Assembly: GCA_005882525.1 (NCBI GenBank)
Contig: VBGO01000157.1
Location: 1-6,298, forward strand
Direction: 5' to 3'
DNA length: 6,298 nt
Source: Chloroflexota bacterium
GTDB lineage: Bacteria > Chloroflexota > Dormibacteria > CF-121
The position numbers were made by a program, and so were the translations under genes. Numbering within the stretch: position 1 is the stretch's first letter; each line of letters begins with the position of its first letter. The notes beneath the pieces are model-generated. The model was not told the DNA's origin and ran no database searches. It saw nothing but the letters and a program-made list of their open reading frames with translations. Shown piece by piece: positions 1-5,276 of this stretch.

Positions 1-10
1 CGACGCCGCG

Positions 11-35
11 GGCCACCTCCGTGGTCTCCATTTTT
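11..35 (+). terminator. possible weak terminator hairpin at left edge
   Basis: GGCCAC (11-16) pairs with GTGGTC (21-26) around a CTCC loop, with one G-T wobble, and TTTTT follows at 31-35. It could end a plus-strand gene lying left of the window. The stem is short and no upstream gene is visible, so this is tentative. Confidence 0.3.
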
Positions 36-83
36 GGTCACTGACACAGATCGCAACTACACGGCTAATTTGCGGGCCGGCAG

Positions 84-335
84 CTAGGACTGTTTCTTGT
101 TGGCCTCGTCAAGCGCCTTCTTAAACTCTTGTACGGCCCGGCGCGACGCTTCCCTGAGCGCCGGCCCCTGTTCCGCCGCCAGCTTGCGAGCCGCGGCACT
201 CACTTCCTTCGAGACCGCCTTGGCGTGTTCTTGAATCGCCGGCAGAGACTGGCGGACGATCTCCTGGGCTGCCTCGCTCAGTTTACGACTCGCCTCACGC
301 GCGGCCTTCCTGACTTCTTCGGCATCCTTGCTCAT
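84..335 (-). CDS. small charged all-helical protein, unknown function
   Basis: An 83-residue protein made almost entirely of Ala, Lys, Arg, Glu and Gln, with no Cys, Trp or Tyr. The heptad-like spacing of Ala/Leu/Val predicts one or two long amphipathic helices over residues 3-80, with a possible break at the single Pro of LPAIQ (about residue 32) and at QGP (56-58). It has no signal peptide or membrane segment and should be cytosolic. Such sequences resemble small histone-H1-like, apolipoprotein-like or coiled-coil stress proteins, but I cannot assign a family. The start is well supported: AGGAGG (343-348 on the minus strand) lies 7 nt before ATG. It begins 31 nt after the stop of the TIR-like remnant on the same strand, so the two could once have been cotranscribed. 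Coding status is fairly sure; function is unknown. Confidence 0.72.
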   Translation of the reverse strand: MSKDAEEVRKAAREASRKLSEAAQEIVRQSLPAIQEHAKAVSKEVSAAARKLAAEQGPALREASRRAVQEFKKALDEANKKQS

Positions 336-342
336 GCCAACT

Positions 343-348
343 CCTCCT
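343..348 (-). promoter_or_regulatory. strong Shine-Dalgarno for the helical miniprotein
   Basis: AGGAGG on the minus strand with a 7-nt spacer to the ATG at 335. It fixes the start of the downstream gene. Confidence 0.7.
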
Positions 349-366
349 ATAGACGTTAGGTCCTAC

Positions 367-564
367 CTACAGCTTTGAGATGTCGATTTTGAAACCCTGC
401 TTGACCATCTCCTTGGCGAGGACAACCTTGATGTCGTTCACGGCGTCGGTGAACGGCAGGTAGATCAACCCCTGTATGTCTGAGGGCCTCTCCATGTTCT
501 GGACGTTCCGGTCGCGGCATCCAGAAACGTTCGGTAACGAACTAGCCAGTTCTTCACCTGGTGC
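367..564 (-). pseudogene. C-terminal remnant of a TIR-like nucleotide-binding protein (PF10137-type)
   Basis: Reading the minus strand, an open frame from an in-frame TAG (567-565) to the TAG at 369-367 ends in a stretch that matches the end of the TIR-like domain (COG4271/PF10137, also called CAP12/PCTIR type). Diagnostic parts are a CRDR segment, then PSDIQGLIYLPF, then LAKEM, then GFKIDISKL at the C-terminus. Family members end with a very similar PSD-x-x-G-hydrophobic-Y-(I/L)-P block and a closing GF-(D/K)-(V/I)-D-(L/I)-x-KL. In the family this domain is a TIR fold acting on NAD+ in anti-phage and signalling systems. The N-terminal part with the TIR core and catalytic Glu is absent, because stops cut the frame at 565-567. 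The first ATG (495) would give only 42 residues and has no clear ribosome site. It is most likely a 5'-truncated relic, on the same strand as the genes on both sides. Confidence 0.68.
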
Positions 565-660
565 CTACTGCTTCTGACTGCAACTCGCAAGATCTTCTAC
601 GTCGTTCTCACGCCCGGCAGTCCGTGACGGCAGGACTCCGAGGCTGCCGCGGATAAGCGG

Positions 661-1047
661 CTACCTTCGGCTGCAGCGGTTACTAGTTGTGCCGAGCGCC
701 TTCCCCATGACAGCCTCCCCGCCGCGTTCAAGGGCCTTCCAGACTGCAACGAACGGACCCAGCACAAACAAGACGCCAGTCATCCACAGGCCGAATGTCT
801 TGATGAACGGTGTGCCGAACGACTGGACGTAATTGGTCCCGCTCGGAGTGGTCGACGGTGCCCTGCTGAGTAACGCGGGCGCGACCCACTCGCTGAACGC
901 GTATACCGCCGCCAGCAACCAGACCGTGAGGATGACGACAAGCATCAGGTGCCAGAGCGGAACAGTTCTTTGCGCGCACGCGGCCGTCGATGAGTGCCTC
1001 GGTATGACAAGGTCCGATAAGCCTAGACCAAGGATTGTCCTCTCCAT
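661..1047 (-). CDS. small two-helix membrane protein, unknown family
   Basis: From the ATG at 1047 this is 128 residues. Two hydrophobic stretches are clear: residues 32-52 (starting WHLMLVVIL) and 81-103 (starting FIKTFGLWMTGVLF). A Ser/Thr/Pro-rich linker of about 28 residues joins them and the tail is basic (SNRCSRR). The frame is open to 1206, but that extension would overlap the divergent gene at 1139, is Pro/Arg-rich and looks non-coding, so I prefer 1047. ATG at 1080 is an alternative, giving 139 residues, with AGG elements upstream. None of these starts has a strong Shine-Dalgarno. The protein should sit in the cytoplasmic membrane. On the same strand it is followed by the TIR-like remnant about 100 nt downstream. 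I do not recognise the family; a 94-residue form starting at 945 is also possible. Confidence 0.5.
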   Translation of the reverse strand: MERTILGLGLSDLVIPRHSSTAACAQRTVPLWHLMLVVILTVWLLAAVYAFSEWVAPALLSRAPSTTPSGTNYVQSFGTPFIKTFGLWMTGVLFVLGPFVAVWKALERGGEAVMGKALGTTSNRCSRR

Positions 1048-1082
1048 GAGAGGACACACGCCCAGGTCGGGTCGCAGCATGC

Positions 1083-1100
1083 CTATTGGCCTTATTGGCC
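1083..1100. repeat. tandem 9-bp direct repeat between divergent genes
   Basis: CTATTGGCC (1083-1091) is immediately followed by TTATTGGCC (1092-1100), with 8 of 9 bases identical. It lies in the short space between the divergent membrane-protein and zinc-ribbon genes, where promoters or operators would be. A regulatory role is only inferred from position. Confidence 0.35.
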
Positions 1101-1138
1101 CGGCAAGGCACGCTGAGCCCTGAGGCTGGAAGACGCCG

Positions 1139-1396
1139 GTGCAAGGGTCCAACCTAGAGCTAGACGGCAAGTGTCCCTGCGGACGCTGGCTTGCCGCCGC
1201 TCCCATTTACTCCTACCGGTCACGGACCGTCCGATACCAGTTCCACCGCTGTGACTGCGGAAACGAGTGGACGGAGCACGAGACTGACATCGACCCAACG
1301 GAACCAGTCAGCTCTGACGAAGTGATCGAGGTGCACAACCGCCTGGCCAAGCTCGAGGGTTCTATCTCCGAGCTCCTCCACCACCACTCTGCCTAG
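1139..1396 (+). CDS. small CxC...CxC zinc-ribbon-like protein
   Basis: An 85-residue acidic protein. Residues 11-41 hold C12-P-C14-G and C38-D-C40-G, two Cys-x-Cys knuckles 23 residues apart and both followed by Gly. This is a plausible tetra-Cys zinc ribbon, with aromatic and basic residues between (Y24, Y26, F35, W17, W44). Residues 58-80 form a predicted Glu/Leu-rich helix that could be a short coiled coil. It has no signal peptide or membrane segment, so it should be cytosolic, perhaps nucleic-acid or protein binding. The start is GTG, with a GGAAG element 6 nt upstream. No other start lies before the first Cys pair. It is transcribed away from the minus-strand membrane-protein gene. I do not recognise a named family. 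The Cys pattern and coherent coding character make it likely real. Confidence 0.62.
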   Translation: MQGSNLELDGKCPCGRWLAAAPIYSYRSRTVRYQFHRCDCGNEWTEHETDIDPTEPVSSDEVIEVHNRLAKLEGSISELLHHHSA

Positions 1397-1943
1397 CGGG
1401 CGATCGGGGCCCGTGGACTTGGTCCTTCGACTTTGGCAGCCTCGGATCGGTTGGTCAATTTCAAGTTCAGGTGATTTAGATCTCGCAAGCCCGTGGCAGT
1501 ACCGTGAATTGGCCCCCGGCCTGCGACGGTTTGAGGGCCGGTTCTGGCCGGACCGTACACGCATCACGTAGCGAGATATGGGCACTTATCCCATGGACCT
1601 GTACTGAGGTAGCTGTTATACCGGCAACTAGTAGCCTACTCACCCATTGTTTAGAGCCGCCTTGTGGGCTGAGGAGGGGTCTTCTGCGACCGACAGGATG
1701 CGGCCGTGCGGCGCAGCACATAGCTTGCTCGCCGGCACGCGGGCCGCCTTATGGATTGAAGATGAGCGGACGTTCCGTGCGAATCGGGACGCCTGAGTGG
1801 CGGTGGCGCACCCCCGGCCGGCTGGTTTGAGAACTCGACCTCGAGATGCGCCGTTGCAATTCTGCGCGGTCGCGCCCGCTCTTCGACCTCCCTAACCAGT
1901 CAACTGCCCGCCTCGCAGGTGGGATCACAAGGAGGAAAGGCGA
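1397..1943. other. 547-nt gap without a convincing gene
   Basis: No frame here has family similarity I can recognise. The longer open frames are rich in Arg, Pro, Ser and Cys and look like GC-driven noise. A 52-codon frame from GTG 1413 to TAG 1571 reads somewhat protein-like (Trp- and Arg-rich, ending in FWPDRTRIT) but has no good ribosome site. The right end, just before 1944, should carry the promoter of the secreted-protein gene. I could not identify clear -35 and -10 boxes. Confidence 0.5.
1929..1935 (+). promoter_or_regulatory. consensus Shine-Dalgarno that sets a TTG start
   Basis: AAGGAGG with an 8-nt spacer to the TTG at 1944. It supports a TTG initiation codon directly before the Lys-Arg of the signal peptide. 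Confidence 0.8.
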
Positions 1944-2492
1944 TTGAAGCGGTTATTGATTGGGTTGGTAGCTGGCTGCATGGCAGCCACGATGCCGGTA
2001 GCTGCCCTGGCCGATAGCCCGCACTTCAAAAAGGGCGGCTTGCCGACCTGCACGATATCCGGTACAAACCCCTCGCTATCGGTCACATGCACGGGTGTGC
2101 TTGCCGGGCTCGGCGGCGATAATCTCGAGATCGATGTAACCCTAAGTGGCTCCGCCGTCTATCAATGTCAGAACGGCGGCGGTAACACCGCTCCTGGCCA
2201 GAACAGGGTATTGGTCGGTCCAGCCACCACGCCGACGATGATTTCCGGCTCGGCGATCAAGAACGGCAACCTGACGTTCACAACGAATCCCGCTACGTTG
2301 ACCGCCCCGGCGATGGTGTCGGGCAGTGCGGCCGGCTGTCCGAACTCCAACTGGAAAGGCGTGAATCCGGTCCTCACCCTGACAAGCATCGTTCTAGACA
2401 TCTACCAACCGCCGCCCCCGCCCTCGACCAATCGGATCTTCCACTGCACTGCGTCTGACCCCTTGAGCGGTACTGTTGCGCTGATCTGCTAA
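1944..2492 (+). CDS. secreted Cys-rich protein of unknown function
   Basis: A 182-residue exported protein. Residues 1-23 are a Sec signal peptide: MKR, a hydrophobic core, and cleavage after ALA (23). Cys12 in VAGC resembles a lipobox, but the hydrophobic stretch before it is very short, so signal peptidase I processing is more likely. The mature part is low in charge and rich in Gly, Asn, Thr and Ser. It has six Cys (36, 49, 75, 132, 168, 182), enough for three disulfides, and predicted beta strands. Motifs such as AGLGGDN, GGGNTAPGQN (78-87) and GCPNSNW (131-137) recall a set of uncharacterised secreted proteins I associate with actinobacteria and relatives. A PPPPP run (156-160) separates the main domain from a short tail ending in Cys. 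The TTG start is fixed by an ideal ribosome site, and a hairpin follows 9 nt after the stop, so it looks monocistronic. Function is unknown; it may be surface or matrix associated. Confidence 0.82.
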   Translation: MKRLLIGLVAGCMAATMPVAALADSPHFKKGGLPTCTISGTNPSLSVTCTGVLAGLGGDNLEIDVTLSGSAVYQCQNGGGNTAPGQNRVLVGPATTPTMISGSAIKNGNLTFTTNPATLTAPAMVSGSAAGCPNSNWKGVNPVLTLTSIVLDIYQPPPPPSTNRIFHCTASDPLSGTVALIC

Positions 2493-2500
2493 CGCCAACT

Positions 2501-2528
2501 GAACAGGGGCGCCGTTGCGCCCCTGTTC
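2501..2528 (+). terminator. perfect 12-bp hairpin, transcription terminator
   Basis: GAACAGGGGCGC (2501-2512) and GCGCCCCTGTTC (2517-2528) are exact inverse complements around a CGTT loop. The hairpin begins 9 nt after the stop of the secreted-protein gene. It is GC-rich and very stable. The downstream bases are CTCTCG rather than a T-run, so it may act as a non-canonical terminator or as an mRNA 3'-end stabiliser, separating this gene from the bactofilin gene. Confidence 0.75.
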
Positions 2529-2664
2529 CTCTCGAGACAGCGGTTTAAGCCGACAGTGGATCTTGCCGACGGCGCAGGGGAAATGTTGAGTTTCGGACCA
2601 CCAGAGCCGACGGTGCAGTACTCTTTGACCGACCCCAAAATTCGTCGGGGCTTTCAGCGCAGTT

Positions 2665-2979
2665 ATGGAGGCACTCGGCCCCAAAGATAGCCTCGAGGGC
2701 AAGCTCAACTACGAAGGCAATATGCGGGTCGAAGGCCGCCTCGACGGCGAAGTGCACGTGACTGGAGACATTGAGATCGCCCAAGGGGCGACGGTCACGG
2801 CCTCACTTGAGGCTGCGGGCGTTGCAGTGGAGGGCAACATCCAAGGAACCGTTACCGCACGCAGCAAGCTGACCCTGAGCGGCTCCGGAAAGCTCATCGG
2901 AGACGTTCATGTCGCCAGACTCCAAGTAAGCGATGGAGCCAGCCTCAATGGCAACGTTCGCATGGGAGGCTTTGAATAG
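2665..2979 (+). CDS. bactofilin-family cytoskeletal protein, minimal form
   Basis: A 104-residue protein consisting almost only of the bactofilin (PF04519, DUF583) domain. Residues 5-102 show the repeating short-strand and Gly pattern of the right-handed beta-helix: GKLNYEGNMRVEGRLDGEV (12-30), a GDI step at 34-36, GATVTASL, VEGNIQGTVTA (56-65), SGSGKLIGDV (72-81), then GASLNGNVRMGG. Known bactofilins polymerise into nonpolar filaments at the inner face of the membrane, where they scaffold cell-wall enzymes or other cell-shape and positioning factors. The usual flexible N-terminal tail is nearly absent, and no C-terminal extension is present. ATG at 2665 is the only usual start after an in-frame TGA. 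The upstream region lacks a good Shine-Dalgarno, so translation may be weak or near-leaderless. Gene neighbours do not include a peptidase or MreB partner. Family assignment is firm; the cellular role is inferred. Confidence 0.9.
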   Translation: MEALGPKDSLEGKLNYEGNMRVEGRLDGEVHVTGDIEIAQGATVTASLEAAGVAVEGNIQGTVTARSKLTLSGSGKLIGDVHVARLQVSDGASLNGNVRMGGFE

Positions 2980-3032
2980 ACGGCGCACCGCAACGAAGGT
3001 GCTGGCTCTCGGCGCGGTTTATCCCGTTTCGG

Positions 3033-3050
3033 CCGAGCACACGCGCTCGG
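3033..3050 (+). terminator. small hairpin after the bactofilin gene
   Basis: CCGAGC (3033-3038) pairs perfectly with GCTCGG (3045-3050) around a 6-nt loop. It lies about 50 nt after the bactofilin stop. No T-run follows, so terminator function is uncertain. Confidence 0.3.
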
Positions 3051-3170
3051 AATCGGGGCATGGAAGCAGGTCGGACGCCCCCACCCTGATCCGTGTCGGT
3101 AAACCGATCTGAATCGCTGAACGCGGCCCCGACGTCCGACCCAAGGTGATAATCGGACTTCGGATGTCAG

Positions 3171-3353
3171 GTGGTCGAGGCAGTTTTGAATCGGCGGCTC
3201 GACCATGGGCTCTGCCCGCTGCTGTGGCGGCAAGTACAACGGTCGGGGGTCATCGACTGGAGCTGGGCATCTCGAGCAAGCCCGCGAGCCAAACCGCCGT
3301 CCCGCAACGGGAGGCAGCCGCTGGAGGAGTCCGAGGTCGTCCTAGGTATGTGA
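3171..3353 (+). pseudogene. possible decayed IS5-like transposase fragment
   Basis: A 60-codon frame from GTG reads, at residues 26-41, SGVIDWSWAS followed by RASPRAK. IS5-group DDE transposases commonly carry a segment of the form G-x-(I/L)-DWSRA-x-x-DS-x-x-VRAK just at the first catalytic Asp. Here the DWS and RAK anchors are kept, but the catalytic Asp is absent and about two residues are missing. The part before (an LLW followed by Q/R-rich sequence) is also compatible with the preceding helix. After RAK the similarity ends (PPSRNGRQP). If real, it is a short non-functional scrap of an old insertion sequence. A chance match in GC-rich DNA is a serious alternative. Confidence 0.3.
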
Positions 3354-3636
3354 GGGCCGAGGCCCTGGCGCTCGAGCTAGCTCGCGGGCGCTGCTGTCAT
3401 GAGGCGGGGCTGCTCGCCAGCGTGGGGTCGTGGGGCGCGGGGAGGCCTGGCGGCGGTCCTTCTGCGAGCGATGGTGGGGTCCACTTCCTAGCCTGACAGC
3501 CCTGTCCCGGGTTTGCGCCTCTCCTGCACGCTCCCTTCCCTGCGCCACCATCGTGTTCTCCCGGCAATCTACCCCACAGACTAGCGACGGCCGGAACGTT
3601 TCTACGCCCACCAGATCGGTGGAAAAGCCTCCCAGG

Positions 3637-3695
3637 CCGGGAAATCCTCATCCGCTTTCGGGCTAAGGGCGGCGTCGTGAGCCTGGGAGAAGGTG
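3637..3695 (+). repeat. imperfect interspersed repeat, copy 1
   Basis: The core TCCGCTTTCGGGCT (3651-3664) is identical to 4706-4719. Over the ungapped 45-nt stretch 3651-3695, 38 bases match 4706-4750. One frame encodes RFRAKGGVVSLGE, paralleling RFRASGAVVRLGE in copy 2, so both could derive from the same coding sequence. It lies just past the 3' end of the minus-strand gene ending at 3731. Confidence 0.6.
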
Positions 3696-3730
3696 GTAGT
3701 GGACTAGGTCGAGTGTCCGCTCCCGCACCA

Positions 3731-3937
3731 TCAAGTGACTGCGACGAACACGAAGATCAGTGCGATGGCCAAGCAGCCATAGCCAACACAACTGTTCAGC
3801 GCGCCGGCCATCCCGAGTCTTTCGCGCATTCCACGCTTCGTGGCGGGAGGTGCTTGCTGGATGGGCACCCAGCGCTGGCCGTCCCAATTGAACTTTCCGT
3901 CAGGCGAGACTTGGGGCGGCGGTGGCGTAGCGTTCAC
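3731..3937 (-). CDS. tail-anchored miniprotein with DUF2510-like motif
   Basis: A 68-residue protein. After a Pro-rich start (TPPPPQV) comes SPDGKFNWDGQRWVPI (11-26), a Trp/Asp/Gly motif. This type of motif (SPDG-x-x-WDG-x-RWVP, related to DUF2510) is very common at the cytosolic face of small actinobacterial and Chloroflexota membrane proteins. A Pro/Gln linker and a basic helix (KRGMRERLG, 34-42) follow, then one hydrophobic segment (48-67, VGYGCLAIALIFVFVAV) ending at the C-terminus. By the positive-inside rule the N-terminus is cytoplasmic. Start is GTG; AGG-type bases lie about 8 nt upstream but no strong Shine-Dalgarno. Flanked by divergent and repeat DNA, it appears to stand alone. The motif makes it very likely a real gene; its function is unknown. 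Confidence 0.75.
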   Translation of the reverse strand: MNATPPPPQVSPDGKFNWDGQRWVPIQQAPPATKRGMRERLGMAGALNSCVGYGCLAIALIFVFVAVT

Positions 3938-4046
3938 GGCGGCAGCCTACCAGCGTCGCATGCGAATGGCCGGACCTGCGACCAGACCAGATTCCGGCCA
4001 AATGGCCGGGGCCAGCCCTCGAACAGACGGGGGCTAGAATCCGCCG

Positions 4047-4268
4047 GTGGCGGCTGGAGGGCGAAATTACCGCGCACTGATCAAACGTAGCGGCGGCTCC
4101 CCGCTGCACCTGATCCGCGACGACGCCGAGGCATCGCTCTGCGGCATCCCGCGCGCCTCGCTGTCCGGTGGTGGCATTTTCGACGAGGTCGTCTGTCCCG
4201 AGTGCATCGAGTGGCTGCCGAAGCGCATTGAGTTCTCGGACGAGCATCCGAAGGTCGAGAGAGACTAA
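4047..4268 (+). CDS. small Cys/His putative zinc-binding protein
   Basis: A 73-residue protein with H21, C32 (in LCG), C50 and C53 (VVCPEC). The HxnCxnCxxC arrangement is plausible for one zinc ion. The layout, His then LCG then a CPxC knuckle followed by a short helix (IEWLPKRIEF), resembles small uncharacterised proteins seen in actinobacteria and their mobile elements, but I cannot name a Pfam family. It is cytosolic with no membrane segment. The GTG at 4047 is the first start after an in-frame TAG (4035-4037). No clear Shine-Dalgarno precedes it; only a G-run lies about 14 nt upstream. It converges with the next gene, whose stop is 9 nt beyond this one's. Good coding character; function unknown. 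Confidence 0.65.
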   Translation: MAAGGRNYRALIKRSGGSPLHLIRDDAEASLCGIPRASLSGGGIFDEVVCPECIEWLPKRIEFSDEHPKVERD

Positions 4269-4277
4269 CCGAGCGGC

Positions 4278-4583
4278 TCATTCAAGCGTGATAGGCGAAC
4301 CCGGTTCGACATCGAGGTCACAGTCTCGCAACGCGTGCTTCACCATCTTGGTCACCCAGATAAGTGGCATGTCCGCAGGCACATCAAGCTCAAAACGGCG
4401 AATGTCCGTGAACTCAAAGCCGTATTTTCTAAGGTGCTCGACGTTGCGACGAGCATTCGGCTTGGGCGGGGCAACAGCTTCCGTCCAGGTGCAACTCGCG
4501 AACCCCATATCCTCCAATGTCTCGGCTACGCGCTCAAATTGGTCACCGGGAAGATCGGGCACCGGCACGACGACTTTCTTCAC
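4278..4583 (-). CDS. conserved-looking 101-residue protein, unknown function
   Basis: A compact soluble protein with balanced composition. A beta strand (KKVVVPVPD) leads to a helix (PGDQFERVAETLEDMG, 12-27), a strand with Cys31-Thr-Trp, a Pro-rich loop with basic residues (PPKPNARRNVEHLRKYG, 39-55), a strand (RRFELDVP), and a strand-helix unit (PLIWVTKMVKHALRD, 73-87), ending in acidic strands. The alpha/beta order suggests a ferredoxin-like or similar fold, but no motif identifies an enzyme. It has no signal peptide or membrane segment. Start GTG; GGAAAA lies about 10 nt upstream and gives at best a modest ribosome site. It converges with the zinc-binding-type gene at 4047 with only 9 nt between stops. 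Coding status is well supported by composition; function is unknown. Confidence 0.66.
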   Translation of the reverse strand: MKKVVVPVPDLPGDQFERVAETLEDMGFASCTWTEAVAPPKPNARRNVEHLRKYGFEFTDIRRFELDVPADMPLIWVTKMVKHALRDCDLDVEPGSPITLE

Positions 4584-4687
4584 AGCCTAATTTTCCAGAT
4601 CGTCCGGTCATGTTGTTGACGCCTCGAAGCAGCGAAGCGCGTGTCGGGATTTTCTGAGCCGCAGGATCGATCAGGCCGCCTTCAAGG

Positions 4688-4750
4688 TCGGGAAGTCGAT
4701 CCGGGTCCGCTTTCGGGCTTCAGGCGCCGTGGTGAGGCTGGGAGAAGCTG
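4688..4750 (+). repeat. imperfect interspersed repeat, copy 2
   Basis: Second copy of the repeat at 3637-3695 (identical 14-mer at 4706-4719; 38 of 45 bases match over 4706-4750). The plus-strand frame across it is open from the TAA at 4588 to the TGA near 4783. It reads FKVGKSIRVRFRASG, then AVVRLGEADRVNRLL, but has no ATG, GTG or TTG ahead of the conserved part. Like copy 1, it lies immediately past the 3' end of a minus-strand gene (TAA at 4757). It could be a relic of a coding sequence or a short dispersed repeat. Confidence 0.6.
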
Positions 4751-4756
4751 ACAGGG

Positions 4757-4942
4757 TTAACCGCTTGCTTGGTTGTCATACGTGAGGTACTGGCCCCGCT
4801 GTTGCGCGGCTTTGGCTGAGAGCCGCAGCGGAAATGTCAATAGCGATCGCCAGACCGGATGACGCCACCTCCACCAGCCGCTCAAGACGTACCCAACGAT
4901 TACCGGAATGTCTGTCGGCCCTGTGACCTTCACGTCGGGCAA
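4757..4942 (-). pseudogene. displaced true C-terminus of the downstream beta-domain gene
   Basis: This frame, +1 relative to the 5276-4776 frame, reads like the natural end of the same protein. It contains PVWRSLLTFPLRLSAKAA and closes with YLTYDN. This alternates strand and helix in the way expected after the preceding domain, whereas the in-frame tail is Arg/Ser/Ala-rich and looks like shifted sequence. It has no ribosome site of its own. I take it as the C-terminal part of the gene at 5276, separated by a one-base insertion (or two-base loss) somewhere around 4890-4945. Confidence 0.5.
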
Positions 4943-5276
4943 TGAACTCGCAACATACGAGCCGCGTTTCCCGGCCTTGAATCACGATCGAAGTGGCCAT
5001 CTTTCTGCTCTCGTTCTCAGGCTTGACGCCTTCATGGGTGGCCATGAAAGGGACCACCGAGGGAAATCCGGCAGCGTTAAGGCGGAGTCGAAGGTTTACA
5101 GCAACCGCCGCGCCAGGCCTCGCATTGGCGAAAACTAGCGGCAGGTTGAGGATCAACCCGTCCGTTGCTGCAAACGAGTAGCTCCTGGGCTCACCGACGA
5201 TCTGGAGCTTGCCCCATCGGGCGTTCAGCCACCAGAACGAGCCGATCGTGAACACGAGTACCGCTACGGCTACCAC
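4776..5276 (-). CDS. membrane-anchored beta-domain protein, probably frameshifted
   Basis: As read, 166 residues from GTG. Residues 2-18 are a single hydrophobic N-terminal helix (VAVAVLVFTIGSFWWLN), an uncleaved anchor or signal. After it, residues 22-111 form a beta-rich domain: GKLQIVGEP, LILNLPLVFANARPGAAV, AVNLRLRLN, then MATSIVIQGRETRLVCCEF. I infer that the domain is outside the membrane. From about residue 112 the sequence turns Arg/Ala/Ser-rich and is probably out of frame. The better tail is in the +1 frame, ending at 4757, which would give about 172 residues. The start overlaps the stop of the upstream gene by 7 nt (TCGTGGTAG context), indicating translational coupling. The domain matches that of the upstream gene in spacing. 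The family is unrecognised; the gene may be a pseudogene or carry a sequencing error. Confidence 0.6.
   Translation of the reverse strand: MVAVAVLVFTIGSFWWLNARWGKLQIVGEPRSYSFAATDGLILNLPLVFANARPGAAVAVNLRLRLNAAGFPSVVPFMATHEGVKPENESRKMATSIVIQGRETRLVCCEFIARREGHRADRHSGNRWVRLERLVEVASSGLAIAIDISAAALSQSRATAGPVPHV

Larger units (their letters stand above)
2980..3730. other. 751-nt region without an intact gene
   Basis: Many overlapping open frames occur here, all rich in Arg, Pro and Gly, typical of GC-driven noise. The first 60 nt hold a small hairpin. Around 3171-3353 lies a possible transposase scrap, and the end (from about 3637) holds one copy of an imperfect repeat shared with 4688-4750. The rest shows nothing I can support. 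Confidence 0.55.

Noticed and set aside
1..87. Plus-strand frame open from the left edge to TAG 87
   Set aside because: Pro/Arg-rich and only 28 codons; a possible terminator hairpin overlaps it; no evidence of coding.
1092..1206. Extension of the membrane-protein gene to ATG 1206
   Set aside because: Would overlap the divergent zinc-ribbon gene by nearly 70 nt and adds Pro/Gly/Arg-rich sequence without domain character.
1413..1571. 52-codon plus-strand frame from GTG, Trp/Arg-rich
   Set aside because: Somewhat protein-like, but no ribosome site and no recognisable family; kept only as a note in the gap entry.
1504..1830. 108-codon plus-strand frame and the opposing 81-codon minus frame
   Set aside because: Composition dominated by Arg, Pro, Ser and Cys, no domain or ribosome site; typical GC-driven open frames.
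2168..2401. Minus-strand frame inside the secreted-protein gene
   Set aside because: Shadow of a well-supported gene with signal peptide, ideal ribosome site and terminator.
3146..3496. 116-codon plus-strand frame and overlapping frames in 3340-3670
   Set aside because: Low-complexity Gly/Arg/Ala/Pro content in all frames; no family features; probably non-coding.
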